64,000 nucleotides of DNA. Source: Rhodoferax_B sp049316285 (lineage in GTDB: Bacteria; Pseudomonadota; Gammaproteobacteria; Burkholderiales; Burkholderiaceae_C). How positions within the stretch are numbered: position 1 is the stretch's first letter; every line of letters starts with the position of its first letter. The notes beneath the pieces are model-generated. The model saw only the letters and a list, made by a program, of their open reading frames with translations, had not been told where the DNA came from and did no database searches. Of this stretch, positions 39,220 to 46,683 are shown one piece after another. The position numbers and the translations under genes are program-made. The stretch lies in assembly GCF_049316285.1 (NCBI RefSeq), contig NZ_JBMOXA010000022.1, forward strand, positions 19,611 to 83,610. The letters run 5' to 3'.

Positions 39220-39284
39220 AGGGGCGCCTCGTGCAATGGAGGCGTCAATTTAGCCGATCTGCCGACCCTATCCAACACCTCTGT

Positions 39285-40688
39285 CTACAGCGGTTTCAGC
39301 TCCGTCAGCAGGGTCGGAATCAATTCCGACACCGTGGGGTGCACCGGAACGGCTTGTTGCAGCACGGTGTAAGGCAGCTTGGTGTGCATGTGGTCCAGGA
39401 TGCCGTGTATGGCCTCGTCGCCCTCCACGCCCAAGAATGCGGCACCCAGAATGGCCAGGGTGTTGGCGTCCACCACCACCTGCATAAAGCCCTGGGTTTC
39501 GCCGCGTTCCACGGCGCGGCCTATGCGTGTCATGGGGCGGCGGCCGACCAGGATTTTGTGGCCGGCCTTGGTGGCCTGGGCCACGGTCATGCCGGCGCGA
39601 CCCAGGGGCGGGTCTATGAACAAGGCGTAGCCGTCCACCCGGTTGCTGAGTTTGCGCTGGGCGCCTTCGAGCAGGTTGTCGGCCACGATCTCGTAGTCGT
39701 TGTAGGCGGTGTGGGTGAAGGCACCACGCCCATTGCAGTCGCCCAGCGCCCAGATGCCGGGCACATTGGTGCGAAGCTGCTCGTCCACCGTGATGTAGCC
39801 GCGTGTATCGAGCGCCACACCGGCGCGGTCGAGTTGCAGATCATCGGTGTTGGGGCGGCGGCCCATCGCCAGCAGCAGATGAGAGCCTACAACCTCGGGT
39901 GCACCCTGGGTGCAGTCCACGCCCACGGCGATGTGCGTACCGTCTTTGCGGAACTTGATGCATTCAGCGCCCAGGCGGAACTGTATGCCCTCGGCGGCCA
40001 GGATGTCGCGCACGGCGTCCGACACCTCGGTGTCTTCACGCGCAATCAGGCGCGGCCCTTTCTCTATGACCGTGACCTCGCTGCCGAAGCGGCGGTAGAT
40101 TTGTGCAAACTCCAGGCCGATGTAGCTGCCGCCAACAATCACCAGATGCTGCGGCAAGCTGTCCAGCGCCAGCATGGAGGTGTTGTCGAGATAGGGCACC
40201 TCGCGCACGCCCGGCAGATCGGGCACATTTGCGCGCCCACCGACATTGATGAAGATTTGTTTGGCCTGCAGCACGACCTCGGCGCCAGCGCTGGCCACAC
40301 ACACACTGTGGGCCGACTCAAAACGTGCGTGGCCCTGGAATACGCTGCAGCCGTCCATGCCCTTGAGCCAGCCCTCCACGCCGTTGCGCGCGTTGTGTAT
40401 CACCGCGTCTCTGCGTGCCGCCACCACGGCCATGTCCATGGCCACACTGCCACCACCGCATTGCAGCAGCACGCCATAGTCGGCCGCATGGCGCGCCACA
40501 TGCGCGGCACGTGCGCAGGCCACCAGGGTTTTGGTCGGCATACAACCGGTGTTGACGCAGGTGCCGCCAAACAGTTTGCGCTCGATCAGCGCCACACGTT
40601 GGCCGGCGGCCGTCAGCCGCCCGGCCAGCGAAGGCCCGGCCTGGCCGGCACCGATGATGATGGCGTCAAAGACTTGCGGCGCGCTCAT
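39285..40688 (-). CDS. FAD-dependent pyridine nucleotide-disulfide oxidoreductase (mercuric-reductase-like, RclA group)
   Basis: 467-aa class I flavin disulfide reductase. FAD-binding GxGxxG (IIGAGQAGPS), redox disulfide C44-VNTG-C49, NAD(P) site (VIVGGSYIGLEFAQIYRRFG), second FAD site (VPGIWALGDCNGRGAFTHTA) and the C-terminal HPTVSE catalytic pair are all present. It lacks the N-terminal metal-binding domain and the C-terminal Cys pair of true MerA, and there are no mer genes, so mercury reduction is unlikely; RclA-like redox or copper roles are a better fit. Its start overlaps the stop of a DUF4126 membrane protein gene by four bases. Confidence 0.88.
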   Translation of the reverse strand: MSAPQVFDAIIIGAGQAGPSLAGRLTAAGQRVALIERKLFGGTCVNTGCMPTKTLVACARAAHVARHAADYGVLLQCGGGSVAMDMAVVAARRDAVIHNARNGVEGWLKGMDGCSVFQGHARFESAHSVCVASAGAEVVLQAKQIFINVGGRANVPDLPGVREVPYLDNTSMLALDSLPQHLVIVGGSYIGLEFAQIYRRFGSEVTVIEKGPRLIAREDTEVSDAVRDILAAEGIQFRLGAECIKFRKDGTHIAVGVDCTQGAPEVVGSHLLLAMGRRPNTDDLQLDRAGVALDTRGYITVDEQLRTNVPGIWALGDCNGRGAFTHTAYNDYEIVADNLLEGAQRKLSNRVDGYALFIDPPLGRAGMTVAQATKAGHKILVGRRPMTRIGRAVERGETQGFMQVVVDANTLAILGAAFLGVEGDEAIHGILDHMHTKLPYTVLQQAVPVHPTVSELIPTLLTELKPL

Positions 40689-41149
40689 AGCTGGCCCGAG
40701 ACAATGAAGTACGCCCCGACCACCGCCACCACGTCTTCAATCAACGCGGCGGGCAGGTCTTTGCCAAACGATCTGGCCAAGGCACCGCGCGCTGCCGCAC
40801 CGCCCAGCGTGCCTATCACCGCCCCGACCACACCCACCACCAGCCCTCCCACCAGGCTGCCGCCGGCAGCGCCAATACAAGCGCCACACAGGGCGCCGCT
40901 GATGATGCGTGCGCCAAACTGTTGCGGTACTTTGCGGCTGGGGGTTTGCGGCAACTGGTCGGTGACAAATTCAACCAGGGCCAGCAGCGTGAAGATGTAG
41001 GGTGTGTAGGCCCAGCCCATGAACGCCAACGGTGTGTTCGTCAACGGTAGCCAGCCCAGGTGGGCGGCCCAACTGACCGCAGCAGGGGCGGTCATCGCGC
41101 GTAGGCCGGCAATCACGCCGATCAGCAAGGCCAGAACATAAAGTGTCAT
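40685..41149 (-). CDS. DUF4126 family membrane protein
   Basis: 154-aa protein with about four hydrophobic segments (VLALLIGVIAGLRAM at the start, GACIGAAGGSLVGGLVVGVV, LIEDVVAVVGAYFIV at the end). The pattern fits the DUF4126 family of unknown function. It overlaps the oxidoreductase gene downstream by four bases (ATGA), so the pair is translationally coupled and perhaps works together at the membrane. Confidence 0.82.
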   Translation of the reverse strand: MTLYVLALLIGVIAGLRAMTAPAAVSWAAHLGWLPLTNTPLAFMGWAYTPYIFTLLALVEFVTDQLPQTPSRKVPQQFGARIISGALCGACIGAAGGSLVGGLVVGVVGAVIGTLGGAAARGALARSFGKDLPAALIEDVVAVVGAYFIVSGQL

Positions 41150-41271
41150 GAGGCTGCTCCTGTGGTGCTGGCGCAGTTTACGGGGGCGCTGCCAGAAGTG
41201 CCAGTGATTTGGCTACCTCAAAAGGGATAGGCAGCATCCGCGGCCGAGGTGTGCGGAGTACAGTGGCGCGT

Positions 41272-42423
41272 ATGTGGAACACACTTTCTCCTCTGCTTGC
41301 GCTGCTGTTGTGGATGTTGCTGCCGGCTCACGCGTGGGCGCAACAACCGCCCCTGGTGGGACCCGCCACGCAGCTCTGGGACGCGGCTGAGGGTTTTGAG
41401 TTTGCGGGCAGCGACAAGAAGGTGCGCAAGATTCGCCAGTCCGTCAGTGGTGTGGCTTGTGCGCCCAGCGGCGCGGGACAGCCGGTGTGCCTGTTCGCTC
41501 TGGATGAAGGCAGCGCGGCCAGCTTTGCGCAGCTTGACCCGACGGGGCAAAAGCTGTTGCCGCTGGGCCAGGCTGTGCCATTGCTTGGCGCCGCGACGGG
41601 TGAACTCGACGCCGAAGGGGCTGCCACCGATGGCCACTTCTTCTATGTCACCGGATCACACTCGAACAAACGCTCCGACTGCGCCGCCAACCCCGACAGC
41701 CGGCACGTGATTCGCCTGCGCCGCGACCCCAGCACCGGCCAGGCGCTGCGCAGCGCCAGTGGTGCTTTCGTCAACTACGCCGACACCGGGCGCCTGTGGG
41801 ACGTGATGGCGCAGTTGCCCGCACTGCGCCCGTTGTTGGGCCACTGCCTAGGAGAAGACGGCGCCAAAGCTTTTGGCCTGAACATCGAAGGCTTGGCGGT
41901 GCGTGGCGGGCGCCTTTATTTTGGCTTGCGCGGGCCGGTGCAAAGTGGCGCGGCCTGGGTATTGGCGGTTGACGCCGAAGCCTTGTTTTCGGCATCGGTT
42001 GACGTAAAGCCCACGCTTTACCGGCTGGCCCTGGGCGCACACCGTGGCATCCGCGACATGCTGGCGGTGGACAACGGCCTGCTGATTCTGGCGGGGCCGG
42101 ATGACACCGACACCCGCCCCGCCCCCGATTGGACGGTGGTGTGGTGGGATGCGCAGCCGCCCGGCGCGGGCGCCACCGAGGCCGCTTTTGGCGCAGCCAA
42201 ATCCAAGGTCGTGGCCTTGCCTGTGGTGAGCACACCCCGCACCCTGGCCACGCTGGACCTGCGCCAAGTGAAGAAACGTGCCTGCGACAAAGAGGTCAAG
42301 CCCGAAGCCATCACGCTGCTGCAGAGCGACGCCACACATTACCGTCTGCTGGTGTTGTCCGATGGTTTGTGCGACGGCGGGGCGCAGGTGTTCGAGGTAC
42401 CGCGCGAGCCGCCCCGGCGCTGA
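41272..42423 (+). CDS. DUF3616 domain protein, exported
   Basis: 383-aa protein starting at MWNTLSP (41272), with a clear signal peptide (LLALLLWMLLPAHAWAQ). The mature part has the DUF3616 pattern, a beta-propeller-like fold: DAEGAATDGHFFYVTGSHSN, GLNIEGLAVRGGRLYFGLRG and ALGAHRGIRDMLAVDNGLLI. Function of the family is unknown. It is divergent from the DUF4126 gene and converges on the TetR gene with 20 bases between the stops. Confidence 0.82.
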   Translation: MWNTLSPLLALLLWMLLPAHAWAQQPPLVGPATQLWDAAEGFEFAGSDKKVRKIRQSVSGVACAPSGAGQPVCLFALDEGSAASFAQLDPTGQKLLPLGQAVPLLGAATGELDAEGAATDGHFFYVTGSHSNKRSDCAANPDSRHVIRLRRDPSTGQALRSASGAFVNYADTGRLWDVMAQLPALRPLLGHCLGEDGAKAFGLNIEGLAVRGGRLYFGLRGPVQSGAAWVLAVDAEALFSASVDVKPTLYRLALGAHRGIRDMLAVDNGLLILAGPDDTDTRPAPDWTVVWWDAQPPGAGATEAAFGAAKSKVVALPVVSTPRTLATLDLRQVKKRACDKEVKPEAITLLQSDATHYRLLVLSDGLCDGGAQVFEVPREPPRR

Positions 42424-42443
42424 GCTTGCCAGCCGCTAAATAC

Positions 42444-43115
42444 CTACAAGCCGCGTTCCACCATATCCAGCAAGCGCTGCCCCAGCGCCGCCAGCATCTG
42501 CGGCGGCAGCTCACGCAGCGGACCGTCCAGCGCCAGCAGGGCCATGCCGTGCACGGTAGACCAGGCGAGAAACTCGGCGCCGCGGCGGCGTTCTGCAGGT
42601 AATGCGCCGCTGGCGACCAACTCGTCGAGCGCGGCCACCAGATGGCGAAACGGGTCGAGTCCGCTGTGGCCGGCTTTGGCCGGGTCTGGCGGGCGCTGGA
42701 TGTCCACCGTGAACTTGCCGCCAAAAGCCGTGCGGAACAGCCCGGTCTGGGTTTGCGCAAAACGCATGTAGCCGGCACCCACCGCACGCAACTTGGCGCG
42801 CGCCTGTTCCACCGCAGAGCCGGTGCGCGGCACCTGTGCCATCTCTTGCTCCATGGAGATTGCGGCCTCGGCAACGGCTGCAGCGCGCACGGCATCGAGC
42901 AAGGCATCGCGGCTGGCGAAGTGGCGATAGGCGGCGTTGGGCGCCACACCCGCACGGCGCGTGGCTTCGCGCAGCACCACGGCATCCGGGCCGCCCTCGC
43001 GCGCCAGTGCGATGCCGGCGTCTAGCAAGGTGCGATGCAAATCCCCGTGGCGGTAGGTGGAACGCGGTTTGGCGACGTGGCCGCGGGTGGTCGGCGGGCT
43101 TTGTTTCAAAGACAT
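42444..43115 (-). CDS. TetR/AcrR family transcriptional regulator
   Basis: 223-aa repressor-type protein. The N-terminal helix-turn-helix is clear at about residues 22-70 (GDLHRTLLDAGIALAREGGP and REATRRAGVAPNAAYRHFAS); the C-terminal part resembles the TetR_C_33/WHG type ligand domain. It is divergent from the VOC-type gene, and two palindromes in the 123-base gap look like its operators, so it probably represses itself and the plus-strand genes. Ligand unknown. Confidence 0.88.
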   Translation of the reverse strand: MSLKQSPPTTRGHVAKPRSTYRHGDLHRTLLDAGIALAREGGPDAVVLREATRRAGVAPNAAYRHFASRDALLDAVRAAAVAEAAISMEQEMAQVPRTGSAVEQARAKLRAVGAGYMRFAQTQTGLFRTAFGGKFTVDIQRPPDPAKAGHSGLDPFRHLVAALDELVASGALPAERRRGAEFLAWSTVHGMALLALDGPLRELPPQMLAALGQRLLDMVERGL

Positions 43116-43125
43116 GCAATTTATA

Positions 43126-43141
43126 TGTGGACGCTGTCCAT
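43126..43141. promoter_or_regulatory. Operator-like palindrome 1 of the TetR/VOC gap
   Basis: TGTGGACGCTGTCCAT contains the perfect inverted repeat TGGAC-GCT-GTCCA (43128-43140). It lies 11 bases upstream of the tetR start. Its centre is 32 bases from that of the second palindrome, about three helical turns, so both sites face the same side of the helix. Confidence 0.6.
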
Positions 43142-43156
43142 TATGTCTGCTACTGT

Positions 43157-43175
43157 TTGTGGACGGTGTTCACAA
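43157..43175. promoter_or_regulatory. Operator-like palindrome 2 of the TetR/VOC gap
   Basis: TTGTGGACGGTGTTCACAA: inverted repeat TTGTGgAC-GGT-GTtCACAA with one mismatch per arm. Shares the core TGTGGAC-3-GT(C/T)CA with the first site. It is 63 bases upstream of the VOC-family start codon. Confidence 0.6.
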
Positions 43176-43238
43176 TTGTTTGTCTTGCCCGTATCGATCC
43201 CGCCCAACACCGCAACCCCCTTGATGCAGGAGACCCCG

Positions 43239-43658
43239 ATGAAAGTCCAGACCTATTTGTTTTTTGACGGCCGTTGTGAAGAAGCCCTGAACTTCTACAA
43301 GACGGTGCTTGGCGCAGAGATTCAGATGATGATGCGCTTCAAGGACAACCCCGAGCCCGGTGCTGGCGGTGAGGGCTGCGGCCCCGGCGTGGTGGACGGC
43401 GAAAAAATCATGCACGCCAACTTTCAGGTTGGCGAAACACAGGTCATGGCCTCCGACGGCAACGCGGCAGGCAAGCCGGTTTTCCAGGGCTTTAGCTTGT
43501 CGCTGAATCCGGCCAATGAAGCCGAGGCCGAGCGCCTGTTCAAAGCCCTGGGCGAGGGCGGCCAGGTGCAGATGCCCTTGAGCAAAACATTCTTCGCCAA
43601 GTCGTTCGGCATGTTGGCCGACAAGTTTGGCGTGGGCTGGATGGTCATCGTCGAATAA
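43239..43658 (+). CDS. VOC family protein, PhnB/glyoxalase-like
   Basis: 139-aa protein of the vicinal oxygen chelate fold, 3-demethylubiquinone-9/PhnB-like subgroup. Segments KVQTYLFFDGRCEEALNFYK, GPGVVDGEKIMHANFQVGE and FGMLADKFGVGWMVI are typical. AGGAG stands upstream of the ATG at 43239. Probably a dimer; enzyme activity is unproven for this subgroup. First gene of a plus-strand series with a GFA-type protein 18 bases downstream, both likely under the TetR regulator. Confidence 0.86.
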   Translation: MKVQTYLFFDGRCEEALNFYKTVLGAEIQMMMRFKDNPEPGAGGEGCGPGVVDGEKIMHANFQVGETQVMASDGNAAGKPVFQGFSLSLNPANEAEAERLFKALGEGGQVQMPLSKTFFAKSFGMLADKFGVGWMVIVE

Positions 43659-43676
43659 ACCGAAGACGAGGTCACC

Positions 43677-44030
43677 ATGCTCTACCAAGGCAGTTGCCAC
43701 TGCGGCAAATTGGCATTCGAGGTGGAAGGCAGGCTGGAGGGCGCCATGTCCTGCAACTGCTCCATCTGCCAGCGCAAGGGGGCGTTGATGTGGTTTGTGC
43801 CGCGCGGCCAACTGCGCTGGCGCGCGCCGCCAGACGCCGAAGCGTTGGGCACCTACATGTTCAACAAACATGTGATCCAGCACCACTTCTGCACCGTCTG
43901 CGGCATCCACCCGTTTGGCGAAGGCAAGGGGCCTGACGGCCAGGCCATGGCGGCGGTCAACATCCGTTGCCTGGACGGCGTGGACCTGGCGGCCGTGCCG
44001 GTGCAGCACTACGACGGGCGCGCCATCTGA
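43677..44030 (+). CDS. GFA/CENP-V family zinc protein
   Basis: 117-aa protein with the zinc-binding cysteine pattern of the glutathione-dependent formaldehyde-activating family: CHCG near residue 8, CNCSIC at about 26-31 and CTVCG near residue 72. The relation to true formaldehyde-activating enzyme is by fold only. Follows the VOC gene by 18 bases, so the two form a small operon. Confidence 0.88.
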   Translation: MLYQGSCHCGKLAFEVEGRLEGAMSCNCSICQRKGALMWFVPRGQLRWRAPPDAEALGTYMFNKHVIQHHFCTVCGIHPFGEGKGPDGQAMAAVNIRCLDGVDLAAVPVQHYDGRAI

Positions 44031-44129
44031 GCGCGTCAATATGTACCGACTAGGGGCTTGAGGGCATGGCTGAAGCGACCTGCAGGCTTTGCCTCGGGCT
44101 TGTATGCTGCAAGGCGAAAGGTAGGCCCC

Positions 44130-45209
44130 ATGTCTTCTATACCCGCACCCGCAAGTCCCCACACCACCAGCCCCATTCTGCAAGCCAAGGCTCTTGGTTT
44201 TCCCTGGGCCACGCTGGACCCGTTTCTGTTCTGCGCCTACCACGATGACGCCTACCCCGTGGCCAATACCAGCATGGGCCCGGCGACACCACTGACCGGG
44301 CGCGACATCGGCCAGGATTTCAGCCGCAAAGACGGCTGGAGCATGTACCACGGTGACCAGGTGCCGGGTTTTCCGGGCCACCCGCACCGCGGGTTTGAAA
44401 CCGTGACCATTGTGCGCAAGGGCCTGATCGACCACGCCGACTCGCTGGGTGCTGCAGCGCGTTTTGGCCAGGGTGATGTGCAGTGGCTCACCGCCGGTGC
44501 CGGCGTGGTGCATTCGGAGATGTTTCCCTTGCTGGACCAGGCCGCGCCGAATCCGCTGGAGCTGTTCCAGATCTGGCTCAACCTGCCCGCGCGCAACAAG
44601 ATGGTGCCGCCGCATTTCTCCATGTTCTGGGGGCCGCAGATCACACGTGTGACCGACCTGGATGCCGCAGGCCGCGCCACCGAGGTGGTGGTGATCACCG
44701 GCCAGGTGGACACCAGCCATGCATCGCCCGCCTTGGCTGCTGCGACCACGCTGCCGCCGCCACCCGACTCATGGGCCGCGCAGCCTGGTGCCGACGTGGC
44801 CATCCTGACGCTGCGCATGGCGCCCGGTGCACGCTGGACCCTGCCGCCGGCCCTGGGCCAGGACAGCCGGCGCATGTTGTATTTCTTCAAGGGCCAGTCG
44901 GTCGCCGTGGCGGGCCAAACCGTGGCGCAGCATGCGGCGTTGGAGCTGGCAGCCAGCGTGCCGGTGGAGCTGGTGAATGGCGATACTGAAGCAGAATTTC
45001 TGCTGCTGCAAGGCCGCCCGATCAACGAGCCCGTGGCGCAATACGGCCCGTTTGTGATGAACACCGAGGCCGAAATCCGCCAGGCGCTGCAGGACTACCG
45101 CGCCACCGAGTTTGGCGGTTGGCCTTGGCCGGACCAGGCGCCGGTGCACGGCCGCGACCCCGCACGTTTTGCGCGCCACCCCGATGGCCGCACAGAAACC
45201 GCAGAATGA
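44130..45209 (+). CDS. Pirin family protein
   Basis: 359-aa bicupin. The pirin metal motif is seen in FPGHPHRGFETVT and WLTAGAGVVHSEMF, giving three His and one Glu ligands, and IWLNLPARNKMVPPHF follows. Start at 44130 chosen as the first good ATG; upstream codons are open but unlike the family. Bacterial pirins may act as quercetinases or as metabolic regulators; neither can be told here. Lies 99 bases after the GFA gene and 75 before slyD. Confidence 0.86.
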   Translation: MSSIPAPASPHTTSPILQAKALGFPWATLDPFLFCAYHDDAYPVANTSMGPATPLTGRDIGQDFSRKDGWSMYHGDQVPGFPGHPHRGFETVTIVRKGLIDHADSLGAAARFGQGDVQWLTAGAGVVHSEMFPLLDQAAPNPLELFQIWLNLPARNKMVPPHFSMFWGPQITRVTDLDAAGRATEVVVITGQVDTSHASPALAAATTLPPPPDSWAAQPGADVAILTLRMAPGARWTLPPALGQDSRRMLYFFKGQSVAVAGQTVAQHAALELAASVPVELVNGDTEAEFLLLQGRPINEPVAQYGPFVMNTEAEIRQALQDYRATEFGGWPWPDQAPVHGRDPARFARHPDGRTETAE

Positions 45210-45284
45210 CCACGGTGGCTGAACTCGGTGAAAATGGCGCCCATTTCGGCCAGTCTCCAGGCCGCGACTTTTGAGCGAGAAACC

Positions 45285-45761
45285 ATGAAAATCACCAAAG
45301 ACACCGTTGTCACCCTGCGCTACAAGGTGACCAACCCGCAAGGCAAGCTGCTGGAGCAGAGCCAGGCGCCCATGGTCTACCTGCACGGCGGCTACGACAA
45401 CACCTTCCCCAAAATCGAAGCCGCATTGGACGGCCAGGAAACCGGCTTTCAGACCACCATCACCCTGGCCCCGGCGGACGCCTTTGGCGAGCGAGACGAA
45501 GCCTTGGCCACGAGTATTCCGCGTAGCCAGTTCCCGGCTGGCGTAAAGGTCGGCGGCACGCTGCGTGGCCGTGCCGAAGATGGCCGCGAACAAGTGTTCC
45601 GTGTGTTGAAGATCAAGGGCCCGGTCGTGCTGCTGGATGGCAACCACCCGATGGCGGGCGAGACGCTGGTGTTTTCGCTGGCCGTGACCGATGTGCGGCT
45701 GGCTTCGGGCGAAGAAATTGCGCACCGCCATGTACACGGCGAACACGGCCACCACCACTAA
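45285..45761 (+). CDS. slyD: FKBP-type peptidyl-prolyl isomerase, SlyD-like
   Basis: 158-aa cytoplasmic isomerase/chaperone of the SlyD type. The FKBP part is interrupted by the insert-in-flap domain (segments LLEQSQAPMVYLHGGYDNTF, GLNPADAFGER-like LAPADAFGERDE). The C-terminus is short but His-rich (HRHVHGEHGHHH), suited to bind nickel or other metals as in E. coli SlyD. Start at 45285 gives the standard MKITKDTVV. An extragenic repeat and a terminator follow immediately. Confidence 0.88.
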   Translation: MKITKDTVVTLRYKVTNPQGKLLEQSQAPMVYLHGGYDNTFPKIEAALDGQETGFQTTITLAPADAFGERDEALATSIPRSQFPAGVKVGGTLRGRAEDGREQVFRVLKIKGPVVLLDGNHPMAGETLVFSLAVTDVRLASGEEIAHRHVHGEHGHHH

Positions 45762-45902
45762 CAGGCTGCTGCAAAACTACTGCGGAGGTCATCTGCAGCG
45801 TTGCCCGGTGCTCGGAATCCTCACGTACTAGAAGTACGCTCCGGTTCCTGTGCGCCGTGCGCCTTGCAGCTGACCTTCCTCGCTACGTTTTTCAACAACC
45901 TG
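45762..45902. repeat. Long imperfect extragenic palindrome
   Basis: About 141 bases directly after slyD. The outer arms CAGGCTGCTGCAAAAC and GTTTTTCAACAACCTG are near-complements and the centre holds CGTACT-aga-AGTACG. The whole folds as one long, imperfect hairpin. Similar elements are common between genes in Comamonadaceae as far as I remember; copy number cannot be judged from one window. Confidence 0.6.
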
Positions 45903-45928
45903 TTAGGACGAATTACGTCTAAAAAGAT

Positions 45929-45970
45929 AGCGGCCCGCGCTTGTCCATCAAGCGCCAGGGCCGCTTTTCT
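45929..45970. terminator. Bidirectional rho-independent terminator between slyD and gspB
   Basis: Strong hairpin 45929-45964: AGCGGCCC-GCGCTTG, 5-base loop, CAAGCGC-ca-GGGCCGCT. On the plus strand TTTTCTTTT follows; on the minus strand ATCTTTTT follows. It serves both convergent genes. Confidence 0.85.
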
Positions 45971-45980
45971 TTTGAGGCTC

Positions 45981-46664
45981 TTAAAAACCCTGGCTGAAAC
46001 GGTAGCCGTTGAAACGCAGCACGGCGCTCTTAGGGCCAATCGATTCCAGCACCAGGCCGCCGGTGATCTCATCCTTTTCGTGGAACACCTGGCCGTTGAC
46101 GATCAGCATGCGGTAGGCCGCTTGCTCCGAGTAGCTGGCGCCGTTGATGCTGATCTTTGGTAGCTGCTGGCGCACGTCGGGTGGCAGCTCGGCCATGGCG
46201 TAGATGCGGCTGGGGGCTTGGTCAACGGGGGCTGGGGAGGGTTTGGCGGCCGGGACCGCCATAGGCGCAGGTGCGGGAGCAGCAGGGGTTGGCGCCGCAG
46301 TGGGCGCGGGCGGCGGTGGCACCGGCGCTGGCTTGGGACGAGGAGCGGGTGCTGGTGCTGGCGCCGCAGCCACAACCGGCGGTGCCACTACGACGGGTGG
46401 TGCAGCGGCGACTGGCGGGGCGGCGGGCGCGGGGGCAACGCTGATAGGCGCAGGGTCGGCAGGGGCGCGACCGCGCCACCACAGCGTGGCAATCACCACC
46501 AAGGCGATCACCAACAAAGCGCTCAAGGCAGCGACCATGGGGCTTACGGCCCGCGCGCCCGGTGCTGCGGCGCGGCTGACCTGGGGCTGGCTGTGCAGCG
46601 TGGGCACGGCGCCACGGTCGCGCTCGGCCTCGGCGCGTTTCAGGGCTTCAAGAATGTAGGACAT
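45981..46664 (-). CDS. gspB: General secretion pathway protein B (GspB-like)
   Basis: 227-aa inner-membrane protein. It begins with MSYILEALKRAEAERDRG, the recognised GspB N-terminus, then has one membrane helix (VAALSALLVIALVVIATLWW), a Pro/Ala-rich periplasmic linker of about 90 residues and a C-terminal globular domain (LPKISINGASYSEQAAYRML, FRFNGY-like end) of the GspB_C type. GspB with GspA helps to place the type II secretion secretin across peptidoglycan. Start at 46664 follows the family. The gene follows gspA on the same strand with 19 bases between. Confidence 0.87.
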   Translation of the reverse strand: MSYILEALKRAEAERDRGAVPTLHSQPQVSRAAAPGARAVSPMVAALSALLVIALVVIATLWWRGRAPADPAPISVAPAPAAPPVAAAPPVVVAPPVVAAAPAPAPAPRPKPAPVPPPPAPTAAPTPAAPAPAPMAVPAAKPSPAPVDQAPSRIYAMAELPPDVRQQLPKISINGASYSEQAAYRMLIVNGQVFHEKDEITGGLVLESIGPKSAVLRFNGYRFSQGF

Positions 46665-46683
46665 AGGGCTGCGGATACAACAA

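Noticed and set aside
39285..40688. Mercuric reductase
   Set aside because: No N-terminal metal-binding domain, no C-terminal cysteine pair, and no mer genes nearby.
38874..41000. 708-codon plus-strand open frame opposite the flavin oxidoreductase and racemase genes
   Set aside because: Antisense shadow of GC-rich codons; the minus-strand genes there have full family motifs, and this frame has none.
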